64,000 bases of DNA from Icerya purchasi. Lineage: Eukaryota > Arthropoda > Insecta > Hemiptera > Monophlebidae. How positions within the stretch are numbered: the stretch's first letter is position 1; every line of letters begins with the position of its first letter. Below, in pieces: positions 11,656 through 23,446 of this stretch. The stretch lies in contig CM077115.1 in assembly GCA_039619475.1 (NCBI GenBank), positions 441,100,792 through 441,164,791 of the forward strand, in the 5' to 3' direction. The notes below the pieces were generated by a model. It ran no database searches and was not told the origin of the DNA. It saw only the letters and a program-made list of their open reading frames with translations. Both the position numbers and the translations under genes were made by a program.

Positions 11656-12985
11656 ATGTTATTATTAGATAACGCGTCAACTAACGTACGACTAACTACA
11701 AGCTTCCGCTATTATTGATCTGGCTAATGACTCATCTAATAAGGAAATGTTACGTATGACGTCGTTTATGAATTATAAGGTGTTGCTGTCGAACTGCCGG
11801 GGAAATCGCAATCTATTCCACAATGCTAAAAATGTGTCAGGAAATCGGGCACACTCGGCTAACTACTACAATAAACCTCCAAAATGCATTAAAGCGCCTT
11901 TTCTTGGATTGTAAGAGCCCTAAATGCCTGATCCTGCTGTGTCGCAACATCGCAAAGAGGTCGACATACTACAAATTAGCACGGCTGTCCAATATATCAA
12001 GAAAGCTTCCTGCCTTCCTGCTGTCAAACCGCCTACACCAGTTTTGAACGTATTTTCGTGCTAAGCCCTTTGTATCTACCTCTGCGATTCTGTCGTGATT
12101 CCTATGCCAGCGCGGCTGCTGGCTCCTCCTCTCAAGCGGGTAGTTAAAAGTCGAAGCTTCCCTCCCCACCGTTGGACCTCACTTCTATTACGGAAATTTT
12201 GCTGAGACTAGAGAAACATCCAATGTCGTCCAACCGTTGATGCTCGTTTATTCGCCCTGGAGGATCTCAAGGAAACTCCGCCCCCCACCCCCCCTCGAAA
12301 ACAGCGCAAGAATGAGTAGAGAGTAACCTAAGAACTTCTGGATCGGAGTCTTTCCTCAATAATCTCTCAGTTAATCTTATCTCAGAAACGTATCTAGAGT
12401 ATTTGGCGCTTCCACCGCTAAAATCAGGAATTATGTAATTTACTCCTGCTGTCACCCAAACGGCAATCCGTGAGGATGATCTGCAGTATTACTACTAGTT
12501 CGTAATGGCATTGAACATCACGATAACGGTATTTTTGCTATACTAAGTAAATTCAAACAACTACCGTCGTCGTTAATAGTTAAATTCCAAGGAGTGTCTC
12601 CACACCAGTCTGCAGTGTCTACTGTCCACCCGATAAGAAAATAGCGGAATCTAATTTCACTTCCTTTTTCAACGCACTAAGCAACTGGTTGATCGCGGAC
12701 TTCAAACGCGAGCATTGGGGCTCCTGATTCACCACTACTAGGCGGTAGGGAATTATTCAAAGCCACAGTAAATATGAATTGTCCAGCTGACATTTCTAAG
12801 AAACCTGACACATTGCTGATTTTTTCGTCACCTTGAATGCCCACTCCTACCTACATACTTAGATGTAACCTGCCTAACCGACCTACTTCTAACCATCTCC
12901 CCATTCTTCCAAGTACCAACGAGTGAATCAAGAAAATTATCTCCATCGCCACTTTTCATTTATCGAATAAAACAACAAATTCGGC
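11656..12985 (+). mobile_element. Jockey-clade LINE relic, ORF1 gag and ORF2 endonuclease
   Basis: The complementary 5' part of a Jockey element. At 11,823-11,900 MCQEIGHTR and, in another frame, NKPPKCIK resemble the gag zinc knuckles. HTTN.HGCPIYQ near 11,960 and DSYASAAAGSSSQAGS near 12,095-12,145 match the end of Jockey-type ORF1. ORF2 endonuclease traces follow: RNGIEHHDNG (about 12,500), VYCPPDKKIAESNFTSFFNA (about 12,610-12,675), NWLIADF, then GGRELFKATVNMNC and ADISKKPDTLLIF (about 12,730-12,820). There are several frameshifts and stops. It begins just after the family A poly(A) tract. Confidence 0.72.
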
Positions 12986-14960
12986 TCAATATAAAGCTTG
13001 TATACTGAATGCGAATATTGATCTCAATTTTCGCTTGCGTGCAAAAACTTGAGGCTGCTGTTGTAAGTTTTGAAAATATGTTGCTGTCCAGTAGTTGGTA
13101 TCCTAATGATTTTTTTACATGATAGATTAAGATACACGTACATGCTGATGAAAAGTCAAAATAAACGGTTGAAAACTTTTGAAATACAGGAAATGAAAAT
13201 AAACGCGAGAAAAAAAACACTCAAAGATGAATAATAATAAAAGGAAATTGATAAAACGGTTCACAGCAAAGAACGACTACTTTTGGATCTTTGTAATAAA
13301 ATGGCGCATAGGGAGAATGGAGAATAGGAGAAGAAACGGAATTGGAATGGGGAAGATTAACTGGCTTGCTATGAAAAAATCAATACAAGATCACTTGATG
13401 CATTAGGTGTTTATCTTAATGTTTTTCGAAGCAATCTATAAATATCATATATATATATATATAAAGCCATAAAAAAAGTATTTCTACATTTTCAGCAAAA
13501 TGTTTGAAGAATTCGGATGTTTTAAATACTCCATTAAGATCTCGAATTTATTTATAATTAGCGGACTGATTTTTGGGCAAAAATATTTATTTACTTGTCG
13601 GGAAATATATTATTGATTAGATTTCAAAGGGTTTGTTGAAAACGAACGTTAATTTATATTACTTTAACTATCTACTATTATCACTTTTTATTATGCGTCT
13701 TTTCTTTGATTTTTCGTTAATTTTTCTGTTTTATTTTATTTCAATATTATAATTATTTTTTTATCGGTACATGGCAGAAAACAGAGACTGGTGCTCCCTT
13801 TTGCTCTAACCGCTTTCAATACTTTTCTATAAATTGCGATAGACGTAAATAAATTTTTTAAATTATTTCATTCCATTTTTGCTTCTTATTCTTTCCTTTC
13901 TGTCCTTCTTATTTACTTTACTTCGCTTTTTTTCGAACAGTCAAACATTATACTCGTAAATCTCAGAATACTAGTGGGGAATTAATTTGAATGCTAACAA
14001 AAGTAGTAGTATATTTCTATAAGAAACTAGTGTATACCAAATTAAATAATCAACTATAATTTCGGCCATATTTTCTAATTTAAATTAAAAACAAAAAGAT
14101 GCGCTCTATTTTCATTGTAGAGACAATAATCATTACTTCCGGATATCATTTGCTCTTTACCGTTCAAAAAATTGTACGTTCCGCTCGAAATATGCATTGC
14201 GGAAACTCTAGATGAAAAGAAAATAAACTTTAAGGACCATTTGAACTGAGATTCGGTCAGTAATAAAAATTGGCTTTTGAACGCTGAAATACACGTTAAA
14301 CGGAAGAAACCAATTGAACCGTTACAGTAAGTGCCCCGGGTAAACAATATTTAGAAAAATGAACAACTGCTGAAATTTTGCCAATTTTTTTTTTTTTTTT
14401 CGGAATTTCTGAAGCTTTGCGAAATAATATTATTTCACTGCGAGCGAAGGAATTCTGCGTGAATCGATTTTTCTTTTTCGGCTATATCGAACCAGCTGAA
14501 ATTTCAGTCTGAATTTTGGCTATTCATTAAAATATATTATGTAGCGTTTGTCGAAATATAAAAAATCGGTGTAGTGGTCATTAATATGATTTGTAAACGG
14601 CACTGCTGCATATGTAAAAGGCTGCGCGTTTAAGACGCTTGTAAATGACTTTTAATAATCAATGTAAAAGTGCGTTCTAAACATATCGATTATGTCGCCA
14701 TTACGATTATTTTTACTTTTTAGTCGTTTTTTAAACTGCTAATTGACTCGGTACTACCACGGTGGTGATTATTTAGTAGTCGGTCGTTCTAACGATTCAG
14801 CTTAATTTTCGTTTTTAGGCTGTCTGGCTTCATTATCATATAACAATACTCTGAATTGTTTTCGCTTCCCATTTTGTTTTGGTTCTTCTATTTGACCAGC
14901 TTACCGACCTAATTTTGTGCAGACCACCTTCTGCTTTTTGACAAAATTCTTAATCGTTTT
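12986..14960. other. Unassigned AT-rich stretch
   Basis: Contains a short (AT)n at about 13,447-13,462 and a T-run near 14,383. No gene or element recognised; the minus-strand open frames here (12,960-13,220; 14,075-14,347) have no visible domain. Confidence 0.5.
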
Positions 14961-16985
14961 AGGCGTGTATCACATGAGAAGACAAAACGAGACCGAGTAA
15001 TAAAAATATCGATGAAATGCAAGTCTGCATGGAAGAACAAAGTTATTACAGCTGCCAGAGATGCAATACCGGTTAAAGAAAAAAAAAAAAAAAAGAATGC
15101 ATAATCCTTGGATGACGGAAGAAATACTAAAGATGAAGGAAGAAAGAAGAAAGCTTAAAAATAGATTTCGACCCGAATATGTCACATTGAATATGAACAT
15201 ACGGCAGAAATGGGCAAAGGAGAAAAGTAATCGGTATGATAGGGAATGTCACAAGAAATCGAAGAACTTGACGCAAAACATAGCGACAGGGAGCTCTACA
15301 CGCTAAAATTAAACAAATGATGCAGGTGCACAAGAAAAAGAGGAATCGAACTATTGCATGAATAAAAAAGAAACGGAAAAAGTTTGGCTAGACTATGTGA
15401 AGGAACTTTACGACGATACTGCATCCCAAATCGACTACACAAAAAAAAAAAGAAGCTGTTTTCCAAAAAAGGTAGAAATGTGAGAACTGTGAGAAACGTG
15501 ATCAAAAGAGGTAGAAATCACAAAGCCGTAGGTGAAGATCAACTCTGTCAGTAGACTTAATAAAACACATCGGGCCCCAGAATATGAGAAAGAACTAGTG
15601 CAGTTCATGAATAAAATGTATATAGGAAAAGAAAGCGAACAACTCTACCTGTAGATTCTAAAGATGTAAATTTTGATACCAATACCAAAGAAAAGCTCCT
15701 CGCAAGTGTGCTCTGAATATAGAAGCATTAACGAGCCACTCGCTAAAACTTCTATTGGCAATAATTAACGCCACAATTGAACGGAAAATTGATGATAACC
15801 TAAGCGCGAAACACAATACGGATTCGTCCCAAAAACGGGAACCGGAGATGCCACATCTGAATGTACAAAGAGCCCTGAAGGCAAAAACAGAGATATCGTC
15901 GTCGCGTGTTTCGTTGACTATGAAAAAGCTTTCGATGGCTCAAAACGTGAAAAATTGATCGAGATACCGAAGAAATACAATATCGATGACAAAGATTTGC
16001 AGGTAATAAAGAATTTATACCGAATAACAAGATCGGCGCAGAATACTCTAATAGGAAATGCAGTATAACAAGGGGAGTAAGACAAGGATGCCCACTTTGT
16101 CCACAGTTATTCAACATCTCTACGCAGACGAAATAACAAAAGAGGCACAACTCGAAGGAATGGGTCTGAAGATCAATGGACAAAGAATCAATGAAATAAG
16201 CTCTACGGACGATAGAAACGGAAGCTCGAAAGCAGAAAATGGTTGATAGAATAAATCGTGCGGGACTGAAATTTGGAATGAAAATTAACGCGAAAAAATC
16301 GAAAGTAAGTGAAATTCTCGAATGACAAAAAAAAACCCAGAAATGTCATGACAGACAATGAAAAAATCGAAAATGTCACCGAGTTCAGATATTTAGGTGC
16401 TCTCGTAAGTGAGGACACGGAAGAGACCTAAACGAAATCAAAAGCAGAATCGGTATGGCAAAGAAAGCCTATTAAATAATCTTAGCAACGTCTTAAGAAA
16501 CAGAATCTTGAGCATAGGCCTGCCGAAGAGAATAATGAGATGCTACGACAGTACTGAAATATATGCGTATGAAACCTGGACAATGAGTGCGGATATTGAA
16601 AGAAGATTGAACGCGCCTTTGAAATGTGATGTTATCGAAGATTATTAAAAATACCTTGGACTGATTTTATAATAAGCGTATCAGTGTCTTAACAAAAGTG
16701 AATGAAGAAAACAGAGAACGATAGTTGAAAATATCAAGCACCGAAAGCTGAAATACATAGCACATAAAACGCGGGAAAACGGTGTATTCACGCTGTCATT
16801 ACAAGGACGAATTTAGGGAAAGCCCATTAAAGGAAGAAGAAGATTGAACCTAGTAACCACGAATGCCCAACTTCCCATGCAAAAGTTTACGAGACACGAT
16901 TAGATACGCCAGAAATCGAAGAATATAGATGTACGCAACCTTTTGGAGATGCGACTCCAACAATGACGATCAACAACCATATTAT
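14961..16985 (+). mobile_element. RTE-like LINE relic, pre-RT to C-terminus
   Basis: Multiple frames give PWMTEEILKMKEERRKLKN (15,108-15,165), KWAKEKSNRYDREC, then in a shifted frame EIEELDAKHSDRELYT, a connector typical of RTE-like ORFs. Next come ILIPIPKKSSSQV-like text near 15,675, CSITRGVRQGCPLCPQLFNI (about 16,060-16,120, RT motif B), RAGLKFGMKINAKKSKV (about 16,258-16,305), EFRYLGALVSEDT (about 16,382-16,420) and KSRIGMAKKAY. The C-terminal module is faint (RYARNRRI.MYATFWR near 16,905-16,945). Stops occur throughout. The 3' end abuts the terminal repeat of a mariner at 16,992. Confidence 0.75.
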
Positions 16986-16991
16986 ATTATA

Positions 16992-17625
16992 CGAGGGTCA
17001 GTCAAAAAGTAACATTCCCTATTTTAGAGCTCGATTAAAACGCAAGAAAAGCGTTATGTAAAGCATATCACTTGAAAATCGAGGAAAAAACACGATTTTT
17101 CTCCATAATCTCCCTGTCGATCAAGGCATTTTTCGTAGCGTGAAACGAGCATACCTATTCCCGCACTGTAGAAATCTGCCGCGAAATTCTGTAAAATTTC
17201 GTGGACACGAGCTTTCGTTTCGTCGACATTCGCGTGTCTTTGACCGGCTAATTCGGACTTGAGTTTCGGAAAAACGTGATAATCGCTCGGTGCTAGGTCA
17301 GGCAAATGTGGAAAAACGTCCCCCCAATGGAACCGTTGAAGGAGGTCGCGGGTCACTTTTGCGGAATGCGCACGTGCATTATCGTGCAGCAGCACAACTC
17401 GTTGACTCAATTTCCCCCGACGCTTGTTTCGGATCGCACGACGAAGCTTCTTGAGGGTCTCACAATACCCCTCACCGAATAAAAACCGAATAACACTATG
17501 TACTTCGCATCTGGCGGGACGTGCTAGAGGCAACTCCATGGTAACAGTATTGATGCTCGAATCCGGTTGTGTCGTCCTTCAAGATTTTTTATCAGTGTTA
17601 CCAAAGAAGCCTTACTAAACATGAT
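16992..17625 (-). mobile_element. Mariner relic with internal deletion and one terminal repeat
   Basis: The left end begins after a TA (16,990-16,991) with CGAGGGTCAGTCAAAAAGTA, a mariner-type terminal repeat; it is the 3' end of the minus-strand element. No matching inverted end is visible near 17,540-17,650, so the 5' end appears truncated. It lies directly beside the end of an RTE-like relic. Confidence 0.75.
17054..17539 (-). pseudogene. Mariner transposase, internally deleted
   Basis: A 161-codon open frame that begins MELPLARPARCEVHSVIRFL, resembling a mariner N-terminus (helix-turn-helix start), and after about 25 codons is already in the C-terminal catalytic half: LRRAIRNKRRGKL, VLLHDNARAHSAK (second Asp), LPDLAPSDYHVFPKLKSELA (third Asp). 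The first catalytic segment (a GDE.W-type motif) and roughly half of the usual 340-350 residues are missing, yet the frame is retained across the junction. It would encode no active transposase. Retention of frame may be chance or reflect an internally deleted copy that was itself mobilised. Confidence 0.78.
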
Positions 17626-20126
17626 GACTAGACAACTGCATCAATGCGGTATGAAGAGAAAGTCATAAGGAACTAATAAATAGTGAAAACGAGAGATAAT
17701 AGAATATTGCTTCACGAACAATGAAGATAATAACAGAACGATAAAGTAACGGAAACCGGAAGAGCGGAAATTAAAAAGAAGAATGGGTTAAACGGGCAGT
17801 TAAAAGAAGCGACTGCAGAAGAAACGTTCACAAGGCGCTAATAATTTGTGTATATGCTCTTTTTTGTTTGTTGAAGTAGTAAATACACCAACCAGAGAGT
17901 CCAATAATAATACGAGCACAGGATATTGTCAGATCCTCTGAAAATAGAAGAGTTGAAGATGGCTAATAACAGGACTATATTCGGAAATAGAGAAGCGTAG
18001 TATGAGATTTTAGTTCTAAATAGGAAATCTCGAATTCGGTAAGGAGAATCGAATGGAGAATGCGATCAAAAGAGAGAGTAAGACGTGTCAAATTTGGTCG
18101 ATTAATTTGAAATTTACATATAAACGTGGTAAAATTATATTGACAAATACTAATTTTTTCTCGATAAGAAGTCATCGGTGTTTTCTCGATTAATTACATT
18201 CCTTAATTCGTATTACAACGCCACCTGCGTCGATGATTGGGAAAGCCAAAACAAACTCGTCACGAATTTTCTCTGTAATTTGAAAATTTATCTATTATTA
18301 ACAAATGTTCTTTTTGTCCTCGTTCAACCGCTATTAATAATAATAATAATAATACGGGGGACTGGGACTGTGAGAATTTCTATTCGCAGGCCAACAACGA
18401 ATAGCGTTTGCCGGCATTCCCGTGTTTAGCGAAGGTCACCAGAAGCTGTTGAAAAATTCGGCCGTTAACACTGAAATTCAGCGAACGAAGCGAAATCAGA
18501 GTGTTTGTTTAGGCTTCCGATTTAAAGAATTTTACGAGAATTTCAGAATTCCCTCGTCGTACAGCAACTCTCCCCAGGAGTTGGATGTTTTATATGAAAA
18601 AAATCCGGTCTCTGTGGCGAACAGTGACCATATTTGACGGTCCAGTTTGAATTGATATAAAGACCTCCTCGATTAGTTGTTGAAAAATGTTCGCTTTCGT
18701 CAAAAAAAAACAAACAAAAAAACAAAAAAACCAAAAAAAAAAACAACAAAAAAACATGTATTCGAAATTAGAAAGATATAATCTCAATTTTTAAAGTAAC
18801 TTTTATTCATTTGTGTTCGTCACTTCTTCAACCGTAAAACTTATTATTAACCCGATACAAGTGAAACTTTCTCCTGTAATTTCAACGTGGGATTACGTGA
18901 TTTTTTTTTTTTGGAAAATATTTTTTTTTTCGGAAGCTTACGTTCGGCCATTGTATTAGAGAGCAAGGTTAAATTTCAGTTTTCGATGACGTTATAAATC
19001 ACTGGGTCCTGAATGAAATATCTACTCCCTAACCAATTACACAGTACGCGGTAGCTAGCCTCTGCCAATCTAAGATAACCGTAGTACCGTACGTGTTCGC
19101 AAGAAAAATATCAATTCCATCGCGTTCTAGCCAGCCTTTCACATATTTACAAAATGAATTTCGCTAGATATGTGTACAATTGCTTTTACGCGTCTATCGT
19201 AAACAAACACTTATATTGCATTAGCCGAATTGCAGACTAGACGCACGCGTACACTCTCGTAATATACTCGGCCTAATTTCATCACACTTAAACCGGAACA
19301 CAGATTGCCGATTTAAATACACCGATAATAATTATATGTAATTTTGTTAATATTTTGTAACGCTACCGGAATTTTGAAATAGTCGGCTCCAGTTCGTACC
19401 AATATTTTTGAACTAAATCTCAGAGTTCCTTTCTGCTTTCACACATAGGTCCCCGATATAACGGACTAATTATGTGGAGGAAGGCATAGTCGCCGTTGCT
19501 GTAAAAAGTCCGATAAATCGTAATTATCGGGAGTACACCGGCTATTCCGGTGGTAAACTGCATGCATTAAACATATAAACGTTCATATTAATGTACAACT
19601 GGCGGGAAAACTTTGCCAATTTTTGAACTGAGTACATCGGTTGTCATTTCGTTGTTTATCAGTTACAAGTTTTTTGAACTGGTTAAAATTTTCACAAAAC
19701 TGTCGAACCTTCTGACGAAGAATCCTGTAAGGATGATTAATAAAAGAACGTGTGGGATAGGATAATTAAGGGGAATATGAGAAGGTACGACCAGAGAGAC
19801 GTGTAACAGAATATCAGGTAAGAGATAAAGTGTATATGTAAAAAACCAGGTGCATCACGAAAGCTGGAAAAAGAGCGAAGAGACTCGAGCTCTTGTATAT
19901 AAGTCTTCCCTTTAAAAAAAAAAAACGTTGCGGGGAATGCAAATTTAATTGCGGAGAGTGGAATCAGAGAAATAATAGGTGTGCGATAAATATCGCAGAT
20001 ATAAGGCCTGGTTAAATGAAGTTTGATAATTCATATTATTATGCGTTTTATTTGTTCATTTATATAATTGTGTAATTTAGTAACATTAGTTTGTTGTATA
20101 TTTTATTTTTCCGTATTTATATATAC

Positions 20127-20167
<41 letters not shown>

Positions 20168-20602
20168 ACAAAAAAAAAAAACCCGAGATACCTATAAAAA
20201 TAGAAAAAAGAAAAAAAAGATAACTAATCCAAAAACAAATGATAAAAGAATAATAAAATAAAATAGGAATATGTATAAAATAATAGCTGGTCCTTTGGTA
20301 GGTACATATATGAGCAGCCTTAAAAACCGGTTGCCATGTTCCATACTTGAAAATTTGATTGGAAAAGCTTACATGAATGTAAATAGCGACACTCAGTGTG
20401 TGTGCGTGTGTGTGTGTTCTGCCCTCTCTTCTCGCGCACACAGTCGAGGGCTAGTTCGTTATTTCGAGCGTCCGCTAAATTTGGGTCCATTATGCGGACC
20501 TACTGTACATATAGTCACTTCTTCTTCTCGCGCCACCCGATTCCGATATTGCTTAATCATCATTTATGGATCGGATTATCTGCTGAAATTGATTACGATC
20601 TT
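17626..20602. other. Unassigned stretch with simple repeats
   Basis: Contains (AAT)n at about 18,333-18,352, A/T-runs near 18,700 and 18,900, (AT)n at about 20,125-20,163 and (TG)n at about 20,395-20,417. The open frame 20,271-20,891 crosses the TG repeat and the antisense of an RTE-like relic, so I do not call it a gene. No other feature seen. Confidence 0.5.
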
Positions 20603-21069
20603 TTGCTATTCTGAGATCTCCTGTTCTCTTAATTTCGGTCTATTTTTTTTTTTTTTTATATTATCTATCCCAGCGGTCTTTCTTCTTCCTTCTATCATGC
20701 CCATTATCATTGTCTGTAGTAATTTGTATTTTTCACCTCTCATGAAATGTCCAAAAAATTTCATCTCCCTTCTTTTTACTATTATCATTAATATTCGATC
20801 AGTTCCCATCAGTTCCGGTACTTCCTCATTTTTTAACTTTTTCGTCGACGCTATTTCCCCACATTCTTCTGTAGCACCATATCTCGAATGATCATATACG
20901 CTTCCTCATATTTTCCTTTATGGTCCATGTCCCGCTTCCATACAGTGTAGCACATATAGTCACTATTTATTGACAAATAATCGCATTTCGAGACGTGAAA
21001 AACTTTTTCTGCAAGCTCCTTAGCATCGATGTAGATCACCGCTTTTGGTAGTCTTAACACCAATGGCAA
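20603..21069 (-). mobile_element. RTE-like LINE relic, C-terminal module
   Basis: On the minus strand 21,069-20,851 reads CYTVWKRDMDHKGKYEEAYM, the position of the YGAE.W segment, and after a frame change 20,809-20,606 reads MGTDRILMIIVKRREMKFFG then HFMRGEKYKLLQTMIMG, IEGRRKTAGI. This is the same post-RT module seen at 740 and 4450. A T-run at 20,643-20,658 corresponds to a Lys-rich stretch. Everything upstream of the module is missing. Confidence 0.65.
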
Positions 21070-21490
21070 TTTTTTAAATGTTGCAGATTAAATTTTCGTA
21101 AAGTGACTTGTAGTACTATTAAGTCATTCCCGATACTGACTGTAATTAAATTATGCAATGAATATTTACGCAAGTTACACACACTTTAAGGTCTCGGACA
21201 TAGGATCCTCTTCTAGCCAATCCCACACCACTCCGGTAAATTGTCTGTTTTTTAATAAATCAGCGTACGATGCTCACACTTTACCCCTCCCCCGCCCCGC
21301 CCTTTTTTTTCTTACTTTTACTTCCTGGAAACTAATTTAAATATCATCTTCCATTTATGTGATCGCACACATTTCTCGTTTTTGCTTTTCATTTTGCGAA
21401 TGAAATACCTTTCTGTTAACTCTTTTCATTAATTCTATTATGTTCTTAATCTCTTTTCTTTTTTCTTTTTTTTCGAAATTTTTCATCAGA
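21070..21490. other. Unassigned stretch
   Basis: Pyrimidine-rich DNA before the nonamer array. No gene or element recognised. Confidence 0.5.
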
Positions 21491-21670
21491 CTGAATGAAC
21501 TGAATGAACTGAATGAACTGAATGAACTGAATGAACTGAATGAACTGAATGAACTGAATGAACTGAATGAACTGAATGAACTGAATGAACTGAATGAACT
21601 GAATGAACCGAATGAGCTGAATGAACCGAATGAACTGAATGAACCGAATGAACTGAATGAACTGAATGAA
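21491..21670. repeat. Nonamer tandem array, exactly 20 copies of CTGAATGAA
   Basis: 180 bases made of 20 copies of a 9-base unit. The first 13 copies are identical. Copies 14, 16 and 18 have CCGAATGAA in place of CTGAATGAA, and copy 14 also ends in G. Since 9 is a multiple of 3, one plus-strand frame reads (Leu-Asn-Glu)n with Pro substitutions, and all three minus-strand frames are open; the open frames 21,440-21,760 (+) and 21,486-21,680 (-) are by-products. I see no gene around it. Confidence 0.95.
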
Positions 21671-22119
21671 CTAAACTCAATATTTATAGTTGAGAGTCTA
21701 AAGCATCTTAAACAAACCTATATCTCACACTCAGTCGCATTATGTTTTGACACTCATTAGTATATTCATTGCCAACTCGACCACTAGAATTCCCATTTTT
21801 GTACAGCATGCCTTGAAGTGTCAGGTGTAGCGATGTGCCTGTGAAGAAGCCGAAGGGAAACAAAATAAATAAGTATAACAATTAGTGTGTGCAAACAACA
21901 TAAAACAGAAAATTGATATACATAAATATTGATACGGATATTCGGTATTTACCTGGCGCGATGATGTCGAGCTGGAAATTATTCTCCGATTAAAATTATT
22001 CGATCTCTCGACATCAATCCTATTATGATTCATCGTCGTCAGAGAATACGGCCAGGATATTTACACGGCCGAATATGTCGAATTTCCGATTCTCGTCGAA
22101 TTTCTCGGAACGTATAGTA

Positions 22120-22705
22120 AAGGGTGATTTTTTAAGAGTTAAGTTTTTCAGGTTGGCAGCACTGGTTGGTATTGGCGTCCAAACGTCATCTATCAAAGTG
22201 AAAAGTTTTCAGTATACTCTGTCATTTCATCATGGAAAGACTTACAAACGAGCAACGATTGCAAATTGTTGAAATTTATTATCAAAATTCGTGCTCTGTG
22301 AAAAATGTGCATCGTTACGACCTGAGAACGGCGACGAATTGACATTTCACGATCCTCATTAACACTGGACGCTACGACTGCAATATTCTCTTCGGTACGC
22401 ACTGTACGCATGCGAGTCGACGGTTTAATGTCCAACAAAGTAAATTTGGTGATAACAGCACGAATTGTTGATTCACCAGGTCGATTATCATAATATGGTC
22501 GTAACAAACGATGCACATTTTTCACAGAGCACGAATTTTGATAATAAATTTCAACAATTTGCAATCGTTGCTCGTTAGTAAGTCTTTCCATGATGAAATG
22601 GCAGAGTATACTGAAAACTTTTCACTTTGACAGATGACGTTTGGACGCCAATACCAACCAGTGCTGCCAACCTGAAAAACTTAACTCCCTAAAAAATTCA
22701 CCCTA
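22120..22705. mobile_element. Fold-back Tc1/mariner derivative (long inverted arms)
   Basis: Two arms of about 200 bases, 22,121-22,318 and 22,501-22,704, are near-perfect reverse complements, starting AGGGTGATTTTTTAAGAG and AGGGTGAATTTTTTAGGGAG from the two outside ends. Flanking TA dinucleotides at 22,118-22,119 and 22,706-22,707 fit a TA target duplication. Each arm holds the terminal repeat, leader and first codons of the same transposase, so the element consists of two 5' ends joined head to head around a 182-base spacer. It is inserted in repeat X. Confidence 0.82.
22193..22591 (-). pseudogene. Transposase N-terminus within the fold-back element
   Basis: The minus-strand frame starts MERLTNEQRLQIVEIYYQNS, a helix-turn-helix start typical of a Tc1/mariner-type transposase common in insects. 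It continues FTLLDIKPSTRMRTVRTEEN and MSIRRRSQ, the second DNA-binding helix region, and then runs into the opposite arm at about 22,318, where the reading becomes meaningless. The catalytic domain is absent. A second copy of the first about 29 codons lies on the plus strand from about 22,232. Confidence 0.75.
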
Positions 22706-22959
22706 TATTAAGGGATTATGTAAGTGTCCTGGTATGTGCGGTCTGCGACAGCCGGATTGCGTCGGTCGGCCGTGTGAGAAGATCAGATAGCGGCTATGTG
22801 TGATTGATAAGGATTTCGGTAATATACCGTTAATCTGATATAATATCGAGCCGATAGTAGCGGATAGTTAATTAGTCGTCCTATAAATTGCTGGTCAGTT
22901 GATCGTTTTCAGTGAGTCGAACCAAGAGAAATCGCCTCTTCTATCACAATTACGGTGAA

Positions 22960-23446
22960 AAAGAAGATAGTGCGAGGTTTGGTGTTCTCTGCATTTATGT
23001 GCGCGGCAGAGACATGGACGATGAAAACGCAAAAGATAAACAACGTATAGATAACTTCGAAATGTGGGTTTGAAGACGTATGTTACCGATAACCTGGACA
23101 GCAAAGCAAGCGAATGCTTCCATTTTACACACACTCGACATTAAGCGTAGATTAACCGGCGATGTTTCATTAAGTATATTGCGGTTCTTTAGCCATACTA
23201 TGCGTAACGAACACTCCATGCTACAATTAATAATTGATGGGAAAGTGCAGGGAATACGCCCAAGAGGAAGAGATTAAACGCATTAAATGGACGGATATAA
23301 TTAGAAATGTATTAAAGGAAAAATCAATTATCGAATGTAAACGGATGGTGGATGATCGAATAGGAAAAAATTGAAGATTCTGTAGTGTAACGGTGACGAC
23401 ATTCCTTCGGGGGATTACGACCAAAGAAGAAGAAGAAGAAGAAGAT
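22960..23446 (+). mobile_element. RTE-like LINE relic, C-terminus and (GAA)n tail
   Basis: Reads CAAETWTMKTQKI (about 23,003-23,040), FEMWVRRRMLPITWTAKQAN, then SILRFFSHTMRNEHSMLQL (about 23,174-23,228), the FGH-type module, GKVQGIRPRGRD with a frameshift, and KWTDIIRNVLKEKS. It finishes with DYDQ(R)n encoded by (GAA)n at about 23,427-23,444, the element's simple-repeat end. 5' truncated. Confidence 0.7.

Larger units (their letters stand above)
21931..22925 (+). repeat. Repeat X, copy A (split by a fold-back element)
   Basis: 21,931-22,024 matches 41,822-41,917 by eye, sharing GCGATGATGTC, AGCT, ATTCTC, TCTCTCGAC and TCAATCCT. 22,028-22,117 matches 42,079-42,150 through TTCATCGTCG, GAATTTCCGATT and GAATTT. 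After the inserted fold-back element the match resumes: ATGTAAGT and TGTGCGGTCTGCGACA (22,720-22,752 against 42,160-42,198), and then TACCGTTAAT with its surroundings (about 22,785-22,850 against 42,930-42,985). The end near 22,925 is approximate. I do not recognise the family. It could be an old DNA transposon or a duplicated host segment. Confidence 0.6.

Noticed and set aside
14558..14650. Possible A-box (TGTAGTGGTCA) and SINE
   Set aside because: No acceptable B-box at the right distance, no poly(A) and no second copy seen.
20271..20891. 206-codon open frame on the plus strand
   Set aside because: It crosses a (TG)n repeat and then runs antisense through a minus-strand RTE-like relic; no domain and no consistent coding character.
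21491..21670. CRISPR-like array
   Set aside because: Direct 9-base repeats with no spacers, in a eukaryotic context.
21440..21760. Open frame with a (Leu-Asn-Glu)n repeat
   Set aside because: The frame is the by-product of a 9-base tandem array; flanking codons are T-rich and show no gene structure. The minus strand is open in all three frames for the same reason.
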